Notes: a model not told the origin generated them from the letters alone. A DNA stretch of 64,000 nucleotides from Myroides oncorhynchi (GCF_020905415.1 NZ_JAJJMP010000001.1:3979501-4043500); one strand, 5' to 3'; numbered from the stretch's first letter, positions 8,576 to 17,521 are shown. Numbers and translations are program-made.

Positions 8576-8625
8576 TATTTATTATTTTAAGAACAAGTAT
8601 ACTAAGCATACGAGTCTTAATTAAA

Positions 8626-9687
8626 CTATATTTCGTGTTGTAACACAAAGAACTTGTTATAAGTCTCTTTTCGAGGTTTTCTAGGATAGAATACTATACC
8701 TACTGTACCATCAGATATTGGGCTAATACCAGATAGAACCAAGTCATTATTATCAATAGACAACACTTCTTTAGTTAGCAAGTTTTGGTACCCCTTTTTA
8801 TTCTTGTTATAGAACAACTCTACTAACTCATCATCTTTAATCACTAACCATCCGTTACCAAACTCTGTAGTGAACTGTACTGCATTAGCATTATCGCTAA
8901 CGCGTTGTGGTTGCCAAGTACCGAAGAACTCATCTCCTATATTAAACAAGTCTCCATACATCCCTTCTCCATCTGCATCTATCTCTACGATACCTACTTC
9001 TCCATTCTCCTCACATAATAAGAATGACTTCTCATCAAAAGATAAGGTCAAGGCCTCATGTACAAATGGGAAATCAAACTCTAGTAATCTTCTTCTTATC
9101 TCTTCTCCATTTACATCTATCTGGCGGTGTAACCATCCATCTTCAACCTCTGTGATCAAGTGAATCTCTCCGTTGCGTACACAGATTTTATTGTCCTTAG
9201 GAAATGGTATTGCTACTTTATTTTCCTTGACTAATACTCCATCTACATACTCTAATACACTCATCACATCCCCTGTCTTATCACTCCAGATATCTACATT
9301 ATAGAAGATACTGTGATTAGCTGTACATCCTACGAAACGTCCGTCTAGAGACTTACTTCCCTTAAATCCTTTTGTATTTTTATCCAATACTGCATAAGAG
9401 AACATCTCTTCTACTTCTTCGTCAGTACTGACTAAAGAAACAAAATTCTCTTTACTAGGGCTTAAAAACAAAATAGGTAATACTCCTCTTGTCTCTTTCT
9501 CTTGCGTTGTATTTCCTTCTTTATCTATGATAGTATATACTAATTCGTATGGACTACTAGCACCCTCATTAGCGTTAACATAATTCGCGACTAACAATCC
9601 TTCTTTACTCCAACAGCTCCCTTTCACACTTAATGCATGAGGTACTTCTATTGTAGATATTAATCCAAAAGGTGTCTTTTCGTTCAT
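8626..9687 (-). CDS. Hypothetical protein, probably beta-propeller-like
   Basis: A 353-residue cytoplasmic protein without signal peptide or membrane segments. It has repeated short beta-type segments with acidic turns, for example GLLVANYVN, SIFYNVDIW, FLLCEENGEVGIVEI and GWLVIKDDELVEL, which suggests a beta-propeller, but I recognise no named repeat. The start is the ATG at 9685-9687; a TACCTTTG promoter box lies 28 bases upstream at 9715-9722. It is a single-gene unit. No function can be given. Confidence 0.7.
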   Translation of the reverse strand: MNEKTPFGLISTIEVPHALSVKGSCWSKEGLLVANYVNANEGASSPYELVYTIIDKEGNTTQEKETRGVLPILFLSPSKENFVSLVSTDEEVEEMFSYAVLDKNTKGFKGSKSLDGRFVGCTANHSIFYNVDIWSDKTGDVMSVLEYVDGVLVKENKVAIPFPKDNKICVRNGEIHLITEVEDGWLHRQIDVNGEEIRRRLLEFDFPFVHEALTLSFDEKSFLLCEENGEVGIVEIDADGEGMYGDLFNIGDEFFGTWQPQRVSDNANAVQFTTEFGNGWLVIKDDELVELFYNKNKKGYQNLLTKEVLSIDNNDLVLSGISPISDGTVGIVFYPRKPRKETYNKFFVLQHEI

Positions 9688-9714
9688 AAGATTCTAATCA
9701 TTTTTAATTCAGCA

Positions 9715-9722
9715 CAAAGGTA
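9715..9722 (-). promoter_or_regulatory. TAnnTTTG promoter box for the 8626-9687 gene
   Basis: On the minus strand the sequence is TACCTTTG, an exact match to the Bacteroidota -7 box, 28 bases before the ATG. Confidence 0.6.
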
Positions 9723-9948
9723 ACAAAAACAATACAGACATCTGATGTCTATCACACAAAACTTGTTAGTCTACTATTTCACACTAGACAACTCAAGAAC
9801 AACACATAATCAGAAATATCAAAAGACGTTTTTTTTGTGATAGTGTGATGGCGTGATGATGTTGTCTGAAAGTTTAATAATCTTATTATACACAAACTAC
9901 TTTTTCAAAAAAACAAAAAACCGAAATCACAAAAAAACAGTAAAGTAA

Positions 9949-10236
9949 TTAAACTAATACATCCCCTATCTCATTTGTCATTTTCTTAAATATAGCAGAA
10001 GCAAATGGACATAGTGGTAATACTTTAAGCTGCTTGTCTCTTACATAAGGGATTACTCCTTCTAATAAAATAGCCTTTCCTACTCCTTTGCCATTAAATG
10101 ATTCTTCTATACCTGTATGATCAATGATAATCTTATCTGTACCTGCTACTGAATAAGTCATTTCTCCAGCACGTTGTCCATCTATATAGGCAACAAATGC
10201 CCCTTTATGCTCTTGAGCTTCATGTTTTATATCCAT
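9949..10236 (-). CDS. YjdJ-type GNAT N-acetyltransferase
   Basis: A 95-residue protein matching the minimal GNAT subfamily of about 90-100 residues. AYIDGQRAGEMTYSV is the early strand pair, IIIDHTGI the central strand, and FNGKGVGKAILLEGV the acetyl-CoA phosphate-binding loop, followed by VLPLCPFASAIFKK, a characteristic C-terminal motif. The substrate is unknown. It is the last gene of the run pirin-OsmC-GNAT, 71 bp after the OsmC gene. Confidence 0.88.
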   Translation of the reverse strand: MDIKHEAQEHKGAFVAYIDGQRAGEMTYSVAGTDKIIIDHTGIEESFNGKGVGKAILLEGVIPYVRDKQLKVLPLCPFASAIFKKMTNEIGDVLV

Positions 10237-10307
10237 AATATATTTTGTTTTTGATTAATTATCTCTAATTCCCCTGTTCTCCGTTTTCTGCTCCCAGTTC
10301 CCTCAAT

Positions 10308-10709
10308 CTAAATAGCTAATTCTGTATTAATAGTCACTTCACCAGTCAATACCTTATGTACAGGACATTTATCCGCTATCATATATAATCTCTTCGCTAT
10401 ATCAGCATCTAAAGAAGCTCCCTCGAAAGACACTTTCCTATCGAAAGTTGTTTTTGTACCAGAAGCATCTCTCGTCATCTCCACCTCAACGATAATCTTA
10501 TCTGCCTTCCATTGTTTTCTGTCCATATACATACGCAACGTAGCAGCAGTACAACTCGCAAGAGAAGTAGCTAGTACCTCAAAAGGATTAAATCCCTTAT
10601 TTTGCCCTCCTAGATCTGTAGGCTCATCTGTAATTAGAACATTTGTTCCTGCTGTAACCTCAGTATAATATAATTCATTGCCTAAAACGGCTTTCACTGT
10701 AATATCCAT
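10308..10709 (-). CDS. OsmC-family peroxide-reducing protein
   Basis: A 133-residue OsmC/Ohr-fold protein. The two redox cysteines lie in ATSLASCTAATLRMYMD and in DKCPVHKVL, the usual places. The family reduces organic hydroperoxides with thiol or lipoyl partners. The gene starts 2 bp after the pirin stop, so they form an operon with the downstream acetyltransferase. This arrangement suggests an oxidative-stress role. It resembles the YhfA-like OsmC branch more than the Ohr branch, since the first Cys is followed by TAATLR. Confidence 0.9.
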   Translation of the reverse strand: MDITVKAVLGNELYYTEVTAGTNVLITDEPTDLGGQNKGFNPFEVLATSLASCTAATLRMYMDRKQWKADKIIVEVEMTRDASGTKTTFDRKVSFEGASLDADIAKRLYMIADKCPVHKVLTGEVTINTELAI

Positions 10710-10711
10710 TT

Positions 10712-11629
10712 TTATTTTGTTTTGTTTTTAAATGATTTCATCCCATCAGGAAAAGGCACGTAACTATCACTATCTCCTTCTATTAATGGAAATACCTCGT
10801 AATTCTGATTAATCCAATCTTCTTTTGCCTTTTCTAACTTATCTGTGTCATGAGATACAAAGTTCCATAAAATATAACGCTCTTCTGGTAATGGAGTTCC
10901 TCCGAAGATATACACTGTCGTATTAGGCATCATCTCAAACTCACATAATGTACTATCATTCGCTATCAATATATTTTTAGATTCATACTCATGCTCACCA
11001 CTCTTCACACTTCCTTCTAAAATATACATCGCTGCTTCTCCAAATAAACCATTACCTATACTAATTGTTTTTTGTTCAGAAGATTTTATCTCTATATAAT
11101 ATAAGGGACTGTATACTGGCACTGGCGATTTTCTACCTAATGCCTCTCCAGCTATTAGTTTATACGACACACCATCCTCTTGCCAATTCGGTAACTCTTT
11201 GGCTTCTATATGCACAAAAGAAGGTTCTACATCTTCTAACTCTTTTGGCAGAGCTATCCATATCTGTAATCCATGTAAGATTGTATCTGGTTTATTAATT
11301 CGGATATCATCAGGCATACGTTCTGAGTGCACCACTCCTTTACCTGCTGTCATCCAGTTAACTGCACCTGGTGTGATACGCTCTATACTTCCCACACTAT
11401 CACGATGCATAATCTCACCTTCAAATAAATAAGTTAACGTAGAAAGCCCAATATGAGGATGAGGATCTACATCCAGATTGTCATGATCTACCACTGAGAT
11501 AGGCCCCATGTGGTCTATAAAAGTAAATGGTCCTACTGAGCGCTTCTGTCTAAAAGGCAACAATCTACCAACTAAAAAATTACCAATACTCGCTGCGCGC
11601 TCTTCTATAACTAAATCTACATTTGACAT
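10712..11629 (-). CDS. Pirin-family bicupin protein
   Basis: A 305-residue protein of normal pirin length. The N-terminal cupin has the metal-site signature DPHPHIGLSTLTYLFEG, then HRDS, and GAVNWMTAGKGVVHSE, which together supply three His and one Glu for an iron. The C-terminal cupin starts near residue 190. Pirins are iron-containing regulators or quercetinases; the biological role in this group is unclear. It heads the operon with OsmC (2 bp apart) and GNAT genes. I found no exact TAnnTTTG box in the 100 bases upstream. Confidence 0.93.
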   Translation of the reverse strand: MSNVDLVIEERAASIGNFLVGRLLPFRQKRSVGPFTFIDHMGPISVVDHDNLDVDPHPHIGLSTLTYLFEGEIMHRDSVGSIERITPGAVNWMTAGKGVVHSERMPDDIRINKPDTILHGLQIWIALPKELEDVEPSFVHIEAKELPNWQEDGVSYKLIAGEALGRKSPVPVYSPLYYIEIKSSEQKTISIGNGLFGEAAMYILEGSVKSGEHEYESKNILIANDSTLCEFEMMPNTTVYIFGGTPLPEERYILWNFVSHDTDKLEKAKEDWINQNYEVFPLIEGDSDSYVPFPDGMKSFKNKTK

Positions 11630-12020
11630 AACATCTCTATTATTAATTGATAAAATAATTCTATTGTAAAACTAAGGAAGATCCTGTCACTACAAGTTAA
11701 CATAGATTAAGAACTACCTCTTATCTTCTAAAGATACGGATTATACTAAAAGTATAGAATTAAAAACACCTTTTAACTTTAAATATCAAGTAGCTTCAAC
11801 AAGTAAATACAGTTAAATTATAAGTCAAGATAACCACATTCTTTCATATACACTCAATTTAAATTTGTAGTTCTATTTAATTATAAATCAACTATATTAA
11901 TCTAACTTAGGATTATAGATTTTATCACTTATCTTAATACAAAACTACTTTTTTTATTAATTCTTATCTATGAAGTTGCTATCTCGCTTTGTATGATAGC
12001 ATCGTGACAGCATCTTGTAT

Positions 12021-12066
12021 CCATAGTGACTCCATTAAAAAGGCTGTTTTAATGGAGTCACTATGG
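12021..12066. repeat. Perfect 20-bp-stem palindrome
   Basis: CCATAGTGACTCCATTAAAA (12021-12040), a 6-base loop AGGCTG, and the exact reverse complement (12047-12066). A related hairpin with a 15-bp stem lies at 58656-58691. Neither is directly after a gene, so a terminator role is unlikely. Confidence 0.85.
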
Positions 12067-12249
12067 TCTCATTATGGACTCACTCGAACCGAAAAAATAA
12101 TATTCTATAAATTTATAATCCATTGATAATTTGAAAAAGTGACCTTGAAGATTGGTCTAAAAAAAGCTAATAAATACTGATATTCATTACTTTGCAAAGA
12201 TATGTATTTAAAACCAAACCTTTTGAATACACCCTTATATTTTATTATA

Positions 12250-12325
12250 ACCTTAAATTCGCAAATAACATTTAAACGAGAAGGTATAATCTAAGTTACT
12301 CATTTTCTTTGCGTAGTAGAATTAA
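12250..12325 (+). repeat. Fragment of the 154-bp palindromic repeat, copy E
   Basis: The first 40 bases, ACCTTAAATTCGCAAATAAC then ATTTAAACGAGAA, match copy B with few changes. The match then fades, and GTAGTAGAATTAA near 12312 may correspond to the right half, implying internal deletion. The right boundary is uncertain. Confidence 0.5.
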
Positions 12326-12345
12326 CACACTTTTAGAAAAAGGTC

Positions 12346-12385
12346 TAAAAAATAAAGCATAAGTATGGAAGTACCTATGCTTTAT
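12346..12385 (-). terminator. Terminator-like hairpin after the DoxX operon
   Basis: ATAAAGCATA (12352-12361) pairs with TATGCTTTAT (12376-12385), and the A-run at 12346-12351 would be a U-run on the minus strand. It lies about 160 bases past the DoxX stop, which is far for a terminator. Confidence 0.4.
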
Positions 12386-12542
12386 AAACAAAACCAAATA
12401 ATAAAAATTTTATTACTAGTTTGATGCTAATTAACCTTGTTAACATCACTCAAAAAAAAATAACTATGAATATAATACTACGTTTATAGTATTACAAATG
12501 CCGTGCCAAAAACACACAACTAACTAGTTTACAGTGTTTTTT

Positions 12543-12944
12543 TTAATCCCACTGATGTTTAGAAGAAATAGCTAATCTACCTGCTCCTGTAAAAAATAGA
12601 CCTACTGCTACTAAGGCATAGATACCTAATAGTTCTACCTTCCACCCACCGTTATCATTTAGACTAAATACATCCGCACTCTGTACTAATAACATAGCTG
12701 TAATACAATTAATAGCAAAGACTAAACTCGCTAATCTCGTTCTATATCCTAGCAATAATAAAATAGGTGCGACAACTTCTCCAACATATACACCATAGCC
12801 AAAAAATGCAGGTAGCCCCCTGTCTACTAATATTCCTTGGATAAAGGATATCCCATTAAACAACTTACCTAAGCCATATAATAACATTGGAAATCCAATA
12901 CCTATACGCATTACTAATAACCCTACGTCTTGATTCTTATTCAT
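12543..12944 (-). CDS. DoxX-family membrane protein
   Basis: A 133-residue protein with four hydrophobic segments. The N-terminus, VGLLVMRIGIGFPMLLYGLGKLFNGI, is typical of DoxX, as is FFGYGVYVGEVVAPILLLLG. DoxX proteins sit in the inner membrane and have been linked to redox balance or to quinol oxidase accessory roles; the biochemical role is not settled. The gene starts 3 bp after the stop of the upstream beta-barrel gene, so the two are one operon, preceded by a Crp-type regulator. Confidence 0.9.
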   Translation of the reverse strand: MNKNQDVGLLVMRIGIGFPMLLYGLGKLFNGISFIQGILVDRGLPAFFGYGVYVGEVVAPILLLLGYRTRLASLVFAINCITAMLLVQSADVFSLNDNGGWKVELLGIYALVAVGLFFTGAGRLAISSKHQWD

Positions 12945-12947
12945 ATC

Positions 12948-13568
12948 TTATAAATTTACTTTTGTGAAAACACCAAAATTTTCTAAGTGCTTCCATGAAT
13001 TATTAAACTGTTCTAAATTAGCGGCTAACCCAAAACTATACTGCTCATATTTTACCCCTAGCCTAATGTGTTGAAAACCTCTTGTGTACTCCTCTTTATT
13101 TACATTTCCCACAGCAGAGACTCTGAAAATCCCCTTCACTTTATCAGTGATAGTAGGTGTATATTCAAAAAGAATAGACTGCTCTAAAGTAAAGCCTGCT
13201 TGATATGTCGTTCCTACTGAATAAGAGAATAACACTTCCTTTCTTATCACCTGATACTGAACTAACATACTAGCGAACTTACCTGGGTTCTTAATCCCTA
13301 TAGAAGTATTAAGGCTAAAATATTTAGAGAATTGATACGCTAAAGTATTGCGCATAAATAGGATATTATGCTGGTCGTTACCATATTCGGTATCAAATAA
13401 GATTAGGTTTTGAAGTTTTACCTTATCACTAATTTGATAATTAAAAGTATGTGTATAAAAATAAGAACGGTTACCTACCATTCCTTCTGGAGTGAATGAA
13501 AACTTCTGTGCGAATAAAGTCTGTCCAAAAACTATATAAATTAAGGTATAAAAAAAAGCTAATCTCAT
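12948..13568 (-). CDS. Predicted outer-membrane beta-barrel protein
   Basis: A 206-residue protein with an N-terminal signal (cleavage likely after TLFA, before QKF). The rest is a run of alternating strands with aromatic belts, such as SYFYTHTFNYQIS, NILFMRNTLAYQF, EVLFSYSVGTTYQAG and HIRLGVKYEQYSFGL, and ends in a hydrophobic C-terminal strand FGVFTKVNL, as expected of a small outer-membrane barrel. Its specific family is not recognised; it resembles DUF2490-type proteins in design. It is co-transcribed with DoxX, from a promoter box at 13597-13604. Confidence 0.72.
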   Translation of the reverse strand: MRLAFFYTLIYIVFGQTLFAQKFSFTPEGMVGNRSYFYTHTFNYQISDKVKLQNLILFDTEYGNDQHNILFMRNTLAYQFSKYFSLNTSIGIKNPGKFASMLVQYQVIRKEVLFSYSVGTTYQAGFTLEQSILFEYTPTITDKVKGIFRVSAVGNVNKEEYTRGFQHIRLGVKYEQYSFGLAANLEQFNNSWKHLENFGVFTKVNL

Positions 13569-13596
13569 CTGCCTACTATTGTTGTTTTGTATAAGG

Positions 13597-13604
13597 CAAA
13601 TGTA
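13597..13604 (-). promoter_or_regulatory. TAnnTTTG promoter box for the beta-barrel/DoxX operon
   Basis: The minus-strand sequence is TACATTTG, 28 bases before the ATG of the barrel gene and in the 80-bp spacer after the Crp-type regulator gene. Confidence 0.55.
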
Positions 13605-13648
13605 TTAGCTCGTGACAAGGTGGTTCTTAAGATAACTTAAGAAACGAG

Positions 13649-14233
13649 TTATAGGTGTTTTTTCTTTAAATAACTAAGAAACTCTGGGGTTACTCCTAAA
13701 TAAGAGGCAACAACATACTGGGGTACACGCTGTTCTATATCTCTATATTCTTTAATGAACTTTTGATAACGAGTATATACATCAGTACTAAGATTTTCTA
13801 GCATTCTATCTTGTAGGGCTACATAAGCATTCTGAATTTTAATTCTGAAGAAAGTAGACATCTCAGGGATATCTATATATAATTGTTCAAGATTAGAACG
13901 ATTTATCTGTAAGACTATAGCAGGTTCTATAGCCTGTATATATAACTGTGAATCTTTTTGGGTAAGAAAACTATACAAGTCATTAACCCACCAATTCTCA
14001 ATTCCTATCTGAAGTGTATGTTCTTGACTATTTTCATCAAGGTGATAACTTCTTATACTTCCATCTGCAATAAAACGCATATAATTAGAAGGTTGTCCTG
14101 GGGTCAGTAAAAACTCCTTTCTCTTTAATTTTACTACTTCCACCACTTCTAACACTCTATTAATAGCTAGCTGATCTAGTACTATTGTTTGTTTTAAGTG
14201 AACTATAAAAGCTTCTAAATACTTCTCTGGCAT
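13649..14233 (-). CDS. Crp/Fnr-family transcriptional regulator
   Basis: A 194-residue protein. Residues about 15-120 form the cyclic-nucleotide-binding-like barrel (VVKLKRKEFLLTPGQPSNYM, ADGSIRSYHLDENSQEHTLQ). The C-terminal 45 residues contain the winged-helix segment VPQYVVASYLGVTPEFLSYL. Like many Bacteroidota members it lacks the arginine and glutamate set needed for cAMP binding as far as I can see, so the signal is unknown. It lies directly upstream of the barrel/DoxX pair in the same direction, which suggests it may control them. Confidence 0.88.
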   Translation of the reverse strand: MPEKYLEAFIVHLKQTIVLDQLAINRVLEVVEVVKLKRKEFLLTPGQPSNYMRFIADGSIRSYHLDENSQEHTLQIGIENWWVNDLYSFLTQKDSQLYIQAIEPAIVLQINRSNLEQLYIDIPEMSTFFRIKIQNAYVALQDRMLENLSTDVYTRYQKFIKEYRDIEQRVPQYVVASYLGVTPEFLSYLKKKHL

Positions 14234-14479
14234 ATCTCTTATTTCATTTTATACAAAGAAAAGCTTTTAAAAAACAATTTGAAAAGCCTAAAATGAGATT
14301 GTAGAAGTATTAATACTATATGTATTCAAATATATGCAGTAAAAAACTATTATAGAACAAATATACATTATGTCGTTCAAAATATCTTCCCTAGCTTTAG
14401 TATACAATAAGCAGATTTCATGTTAATATATTCCATATTGCTACGCATACAACAACACAATTAACTACTTTTTTATTAC

Positions 14480-14518
14480 TAAAAAGGGACTTTCACTCCT
14501 AATGAAAGTCCCTTTTAA
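14480..14518 (-). terminator. Strong rho-independent terminator
   Basis: AAAAGGGACTTTCA (14482-14495) pairs perfectly with TGAAAGTCCCTTTT (14503-14516) around a 7-base loop. It ends the SMR gene and is symmetric. The rest of the 14234-14536 gap shows nothing else recognisable. Confidence 0.9.
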
Positions 14519-14536
14519 ATTTATATCATTTATAGC

Positions 14537-14866
14537 TTAAGATACAGCTACTACTTTTAATCCGATTATAGATCCTATCAGTGTGGCAATAAAAAACATT
14601 CTCCAGAATGTAGCAGGATCTTTAAATACGAATATCCCTACTAACACTGTACCTACAGCTCCTATCCCTGTCCAGACTGCATACGCTGTTCCTAAAGGTA
14701 AAGATTGAGTTGCTTTAACTAATGCAGCCATACTTAACACTAATGCCAACAAGAAACCTGCATACCATCCAATAGCTTCACCCCCTGAAGTTTCTTTCGC
14801 TTTACCTAAGCAAAATGTAAATGCAACTTCAAATAACCCTCCTATAATTAAAATAATCCAGTTCAT
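14537..14866 (-). CDS. SMR-family small multidrug/guanidinium exporter (SugE/Gdx-like)
   Basis: A 109-residue protein with four membrane helices. The conserved acidic residue is Glu13 in IIGGLFEVAFTFCL, and LPLGTAYAVWTGIGAVGTVLVG is the third-helix signature of the SMR family. The Gdx (SugE) branch exports guanidinium, and the QacE/EmrE branch exports quaternary amines; the GLFEV motif favours SugE, but substrate cannot be decided by eye. SMR proteins work as dimers; only one gene is present here. The promoter area has CACCTTTG (14892-14899, minus strand). I recognised no guanidine riboswitch in the short leader. Confidence 0.88.
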   Translation of the reverse strand: MNWIILIIGGLFEVAFTFCLGKAKETSGGEAIGWYAGFLLALVLSMAALVKATQSLPLGTAYAVWTGIGAVGTVLVGIFVFKDPATFWRMFFIATLIGSIIGLKVVAVS

Positions 14867-14973
14867 TTATTTACTTAAAAAAATTAGGGCGCAAAGGTGC
14901 ATATTAAAAATGGCTTTTTTTTTATCAAATGAAAATAAAATATTTAATTATTTTTAGTAAGAAGTACTTCCTA

Positions 14974-15783
14974 TTACTTTCCAGAATTAGCAAATGCAAT
15001 GATACTCTTATTTAAATTGATATAAAGTCTTTCTGATAAAGTCATATACTTTTGATTGAGCTCTACACTTTGTAATGTCCCAATATCACTCCACGATCCC
15101 TTACCACCGAATACATAGGATCTATCTGAAGCTTCCATTAAGGCTAAAGCTTCATTAGCATACATTCCTTCTACAATCATGTCTTTTAAATATGTCTCTA
15201 CTGAAGGCTTTCCTTGCGTAAGAACATGAAGTGCTCCACTGAATATACTCTGCCAATTACTGAATTCAGCAGTTTTACAAAAGCTTACTAACTCTGTTAG
15301 AATCAGTGCTAGTTCTTTACTTTGATCTTCAATATTATAGTATTCACTTGGCAATATGCTTATAGGAGCTTGCTTATATATTACGTTCCATACTCTATCA
15401 GAATCTAATTTGCGTTTATCTTCATCAACTTCCCACTTACTATACCAAAATTCTGATCTCTCTTCTAACACTACCTCAACCATCCAAATCCCCGTTCCCC
15501 CATCAAATCCTGCTGATATATTTTCTGGTCTATTATTATGGGTAACTTTTTTATAAAATAATTTCACTTGTTTTACTCCTCTATACTTTAAAGATAAAAA
15601 CCAATCTATTGGAGCTTGAGTAGTATATTGATTCTCATGCCCTACTACAGGAATGTGAAACAAAACTTTATTACAATACATTGATATCTTTTCGCCTTGG
15701 TTTGATATCTCTGGCAACTGATCATTAAGATATGCATTAGAATAGCTTACTATACTAACCATCTGTAGTATTGATACATTCAT
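14974..15783 (-). CDS. Hypothetical protein divergent from the MocR regulator
   Basis: A 269-residue protein, probably cytoplasmic; the N-terminus has no basic start and no clear signal peptide. A segment with GFDGGTGIWMVEVVLEE (near residues 93-109) and a later SDRSYVFGGKGSWSDIG (about 219-235) are the most distinctive parts. I do not recognise a family. It is divergently placed from a GntR/MocR-type regulator with 164 bp between them, so control by that regulator is possible. No terminator is seen between it and the SMR gene. Confidence 0.6.
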   Translation of the reverse strand: MNVSILQMVSIVSYSNAYLNDQLPEISNQGEKISMYCNKVLFHIPVVGHENQYTTQAPIDWFLSLKYRGVKQVKLFYKKVTHNNRPENISAGFDGGTGIWMVEVVLEERSEFWYSKWEVDEDKRKLDSDRVWNVIYKQAPISILPSEYYNIEDQSKELALILTELVSFCKTAEFSNWQSIFSGALHVLTQGKPSVETYLKDMIVEGMYANEALALMEASDRSYVFGGKGSWSDIGTLQSVELNQKYMTLSERLYINLNKSIIAFANSGK

Positions 15784-15947
15784 AATTATAAAAATTCTTG
15801 CCCCTAATTTATGGAAAAACTAGTTGACACACCAATAAATGAAAAGGAATATCTATAATAAAAATTAGATTACATAACTAGTGTATCATCTGATACAAAA
15901 TAAAAACTGTACCTTTCCGGCATAGATTATCTTTAATATTATTGCAA
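15784..15947. promoter_or_regulatory. Divergent promoter region of the MocR-type regulator
   Basis: This 164-bp spacer contains two near matches to the TAnnTTTG box on the plus strand (TACCTTTC near 15910 and TATCTTTA near 15928). GTGTATCATCTGATACA at about 15882-15898 is an inverted repeat (TGTATC/GATACA type, arms TGTATCA-TCTGATACA) and is a plausible regulator site. Confidence 0.4.
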
Positions 15948-17438
15948 ATGCCTAGTCCAGTTAAAATACCTTATGAGAGTTTTATAAAAATAGATAGAAA
16001 CTCTTCAACAGCGATTTACATGCAGATAGCAAATCAGTTTAGCAATGCAATACAACGCAATTTCATCCCTGAAGGTACAAAACTACCTGGTTCTAGAACT
16101 ATGGCTAATTTATTAGGGGTTAATAGAAATACTGTCATAGCTGCATTTGAAGAAATAGCGACACAAGGATGGATAGAAATGTTAGCGAATAAGGGGTGTT
16201 TTGTTTTAGATAAAAAATCTTTTACTTTAAAAAAACTAAAAGGAATTGATTACAAATCACTTCAACAATACCCTAACAAACCAGGCTATTCTTACCTCTC
16301 TAGTAATCTACTAGATTCTCCTATTGAGTCTAATCATTGTGATTATATTTTCAATGATGGTACGACTGATACTAGAATTATTCAAATAGATCAACTATCT
16401 TCATTCTATAGCGCTAATCTCAAAAGAAAAAGTAGTAAAAAGAAGCTTTATAATAGTCAATATGATGATAATTATTCTTTTAGGATAAGTATGGCAAATT
16501 ACCTAAATCTCTCAAGAGGGCTTCATATCAACAAAAATAATATTTTAATTACCCGTAACACAGAGATGAGCATATACATAGCTTGTCGTGTGCTTCTTTC
16601 TACAGGAGATAAAGTACTAGTGACTGACCTTAGTTACTATTCTCGAAATATGATCTTCCAAGAAGCAGGTGCAACAGTCTTAACTGTTCCTATCGACCAG
16701 CAAGGTATAGATGTGATAGCAGTAGAAAAGATGTGTAAAAATAATGAAATACGCATGCTGTACTTAACTCCTCATCATCACTACCCTACAACTGTTACCT
16801 TAAGCGCACAAAGAAGAGTACAGTTATTAAACTTAGCCCATAAGTACGGTTTTATTATCTTAGAAGATGACTATGACTACGATTTTCGATATGAGAAAAG
16901 CTCAGTATTACCGCTAGCTAGTGTAGATACTAATGGGATGGTAGTCTATGTAGGTTCTTTTGGAAAATCATTAGCGCCAAGTTTTGAAAATGGTTTTATA
17001 GTAGCCCCAGAAAGTGTATTATTAGAAATGCAAAAATACCTGCGCTTACTTGATCCTAAAGGAGATATTATTATGGAACAGGTATTAAACGAACTAATAG
17101 AAGAAGGAGAAATATTTAGATATTTAAAAAAGGCATCTAAAATATATAGGGAGCGCAGAGATAACTTCGCTGAATTATTAGATCGCTTTTTTGGTGACAA
17201 TATAAAGTTTCAACTACCTGCAGGAGGATTGGCAATATGGATAGAGTGGAATATACCAATCAATCTTATGCAGTTACAAAAAGAATGCTTAAAGAATAAC
17301 CTTTTTTTGCCTAAAACAATACTTTATCAAAATAAAACTATGAGAGGTATACGATTGGGATTTGGGCATTTAAACAAAGAGGAAATGGAAGTTAATCTAG
17401 ATATTCTATATCGATCTATTCAAAAACTCACTTCTTAA
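15948..17438 (+). CDS. MocR/PdxR-type GntR regulator with aminotransferase domain
   Basis: About 496 residues from the ATG at 15948 (a TTG two codons earlier is less likely). Residues about 10-85 form the GntR winged helix (AIYMQIANQFSNAIQRNFIP, LPGSRTMANLLGVNRNTVIAA). From about 130 on is a fold-type I aminotransferase-like domain with LEDDYDYDFRYE (PLP-contacting Asp and Tyr) and YVGSFGKSLAPS with the PLP Lys. MocR proteins sense PLP or amino compounds; PdxR controls PLP synthesis, others control GABA or taurine use. No pdx genes are near. It is divergent from a hypothetical gene and is followed by a promoter for the next lipoprotein. Confidence 0.93.
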   Translation: MPSPVKIPYESFIKIDRNSSTAIYMQIANQFSNAIQRNFIPEGTKLPGSRTMANLLGVNRNTVIAAFEEIATQGWIEMLANKGCFVLDKKSFTLKKLKGIDYKSLQQYPNKPGYSYLSSNLLDSPIESNHCDYIFNDGTTDTRIIQIDQLSSFYSANLKRKSSKKKLYNSQYDDNYSFRISMANYLNLSRGLHINKNNILITRNTEMSIYIACRVLLSTGDKVLVTDLSYYSRNMIFQEAGATVLTVPIDQQGIDVIAVEKMCKNNEIRMLYLTPHHHYPTTVTLSAQRRVQLLNLAHKYGFIILEDDYDYDFRYEKSSVLPLASVDTNGMVVYVGSFGKSLAPSFENGFIVAPESVLLEMQKYLRLLDPKGDIIMEQVLNELIEEGEIFRYLKKASKIYRERRDNFAELLDRFFGDNIKFQLPAGGLAIWIEWNIPINLMQLQKECLKNNLFLPKTILYQNKTMRGIRLGFGHLNKEEMEVNLDILYRSIQKLTS

Positions 17439-17513
17439 TTTGTCAACATCTTTATACTTAAATCAAAACTATTCAAATATCAAATTTAAATAACATCAAG
17501 CAAATTAATTCAC

Positions 17514-17521
17514 TATATTTG
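17514..17521 (+). promoter_or_regulatory. TAnnTTTG promoter box for the 17554 lipoprotein
   Basis: TATATTTG, an exact match, lies 32 bases before the ATG, after the end of the MocR gene. Confidence 0.55.

Larger units (their letters stand above)
11630..12542. other. 913-bp gap with hairpins and repeat remnants
   Basis: No gene is visible in either strand. It holds a perfect 20-bp-stem hairpin at 12021-12066, a related half-site ATGGACTCACTC at 12074-12085, a fragment of the 154-bp repeat at 12250 onward, a terminator-like hairpin at 12346-12385, and at 12491-12509 a stretch ending in ATGCCGTGCCA that recurs at 53893-53903. It looks like a resting place for small repeats. Confidence 0.6.

Noticed and set aside
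11065-11432. Two plus-strand frames opposite the pirin gene
   Set aside because: They are antisense to the conserved pirin metal-site region and overlap each other.
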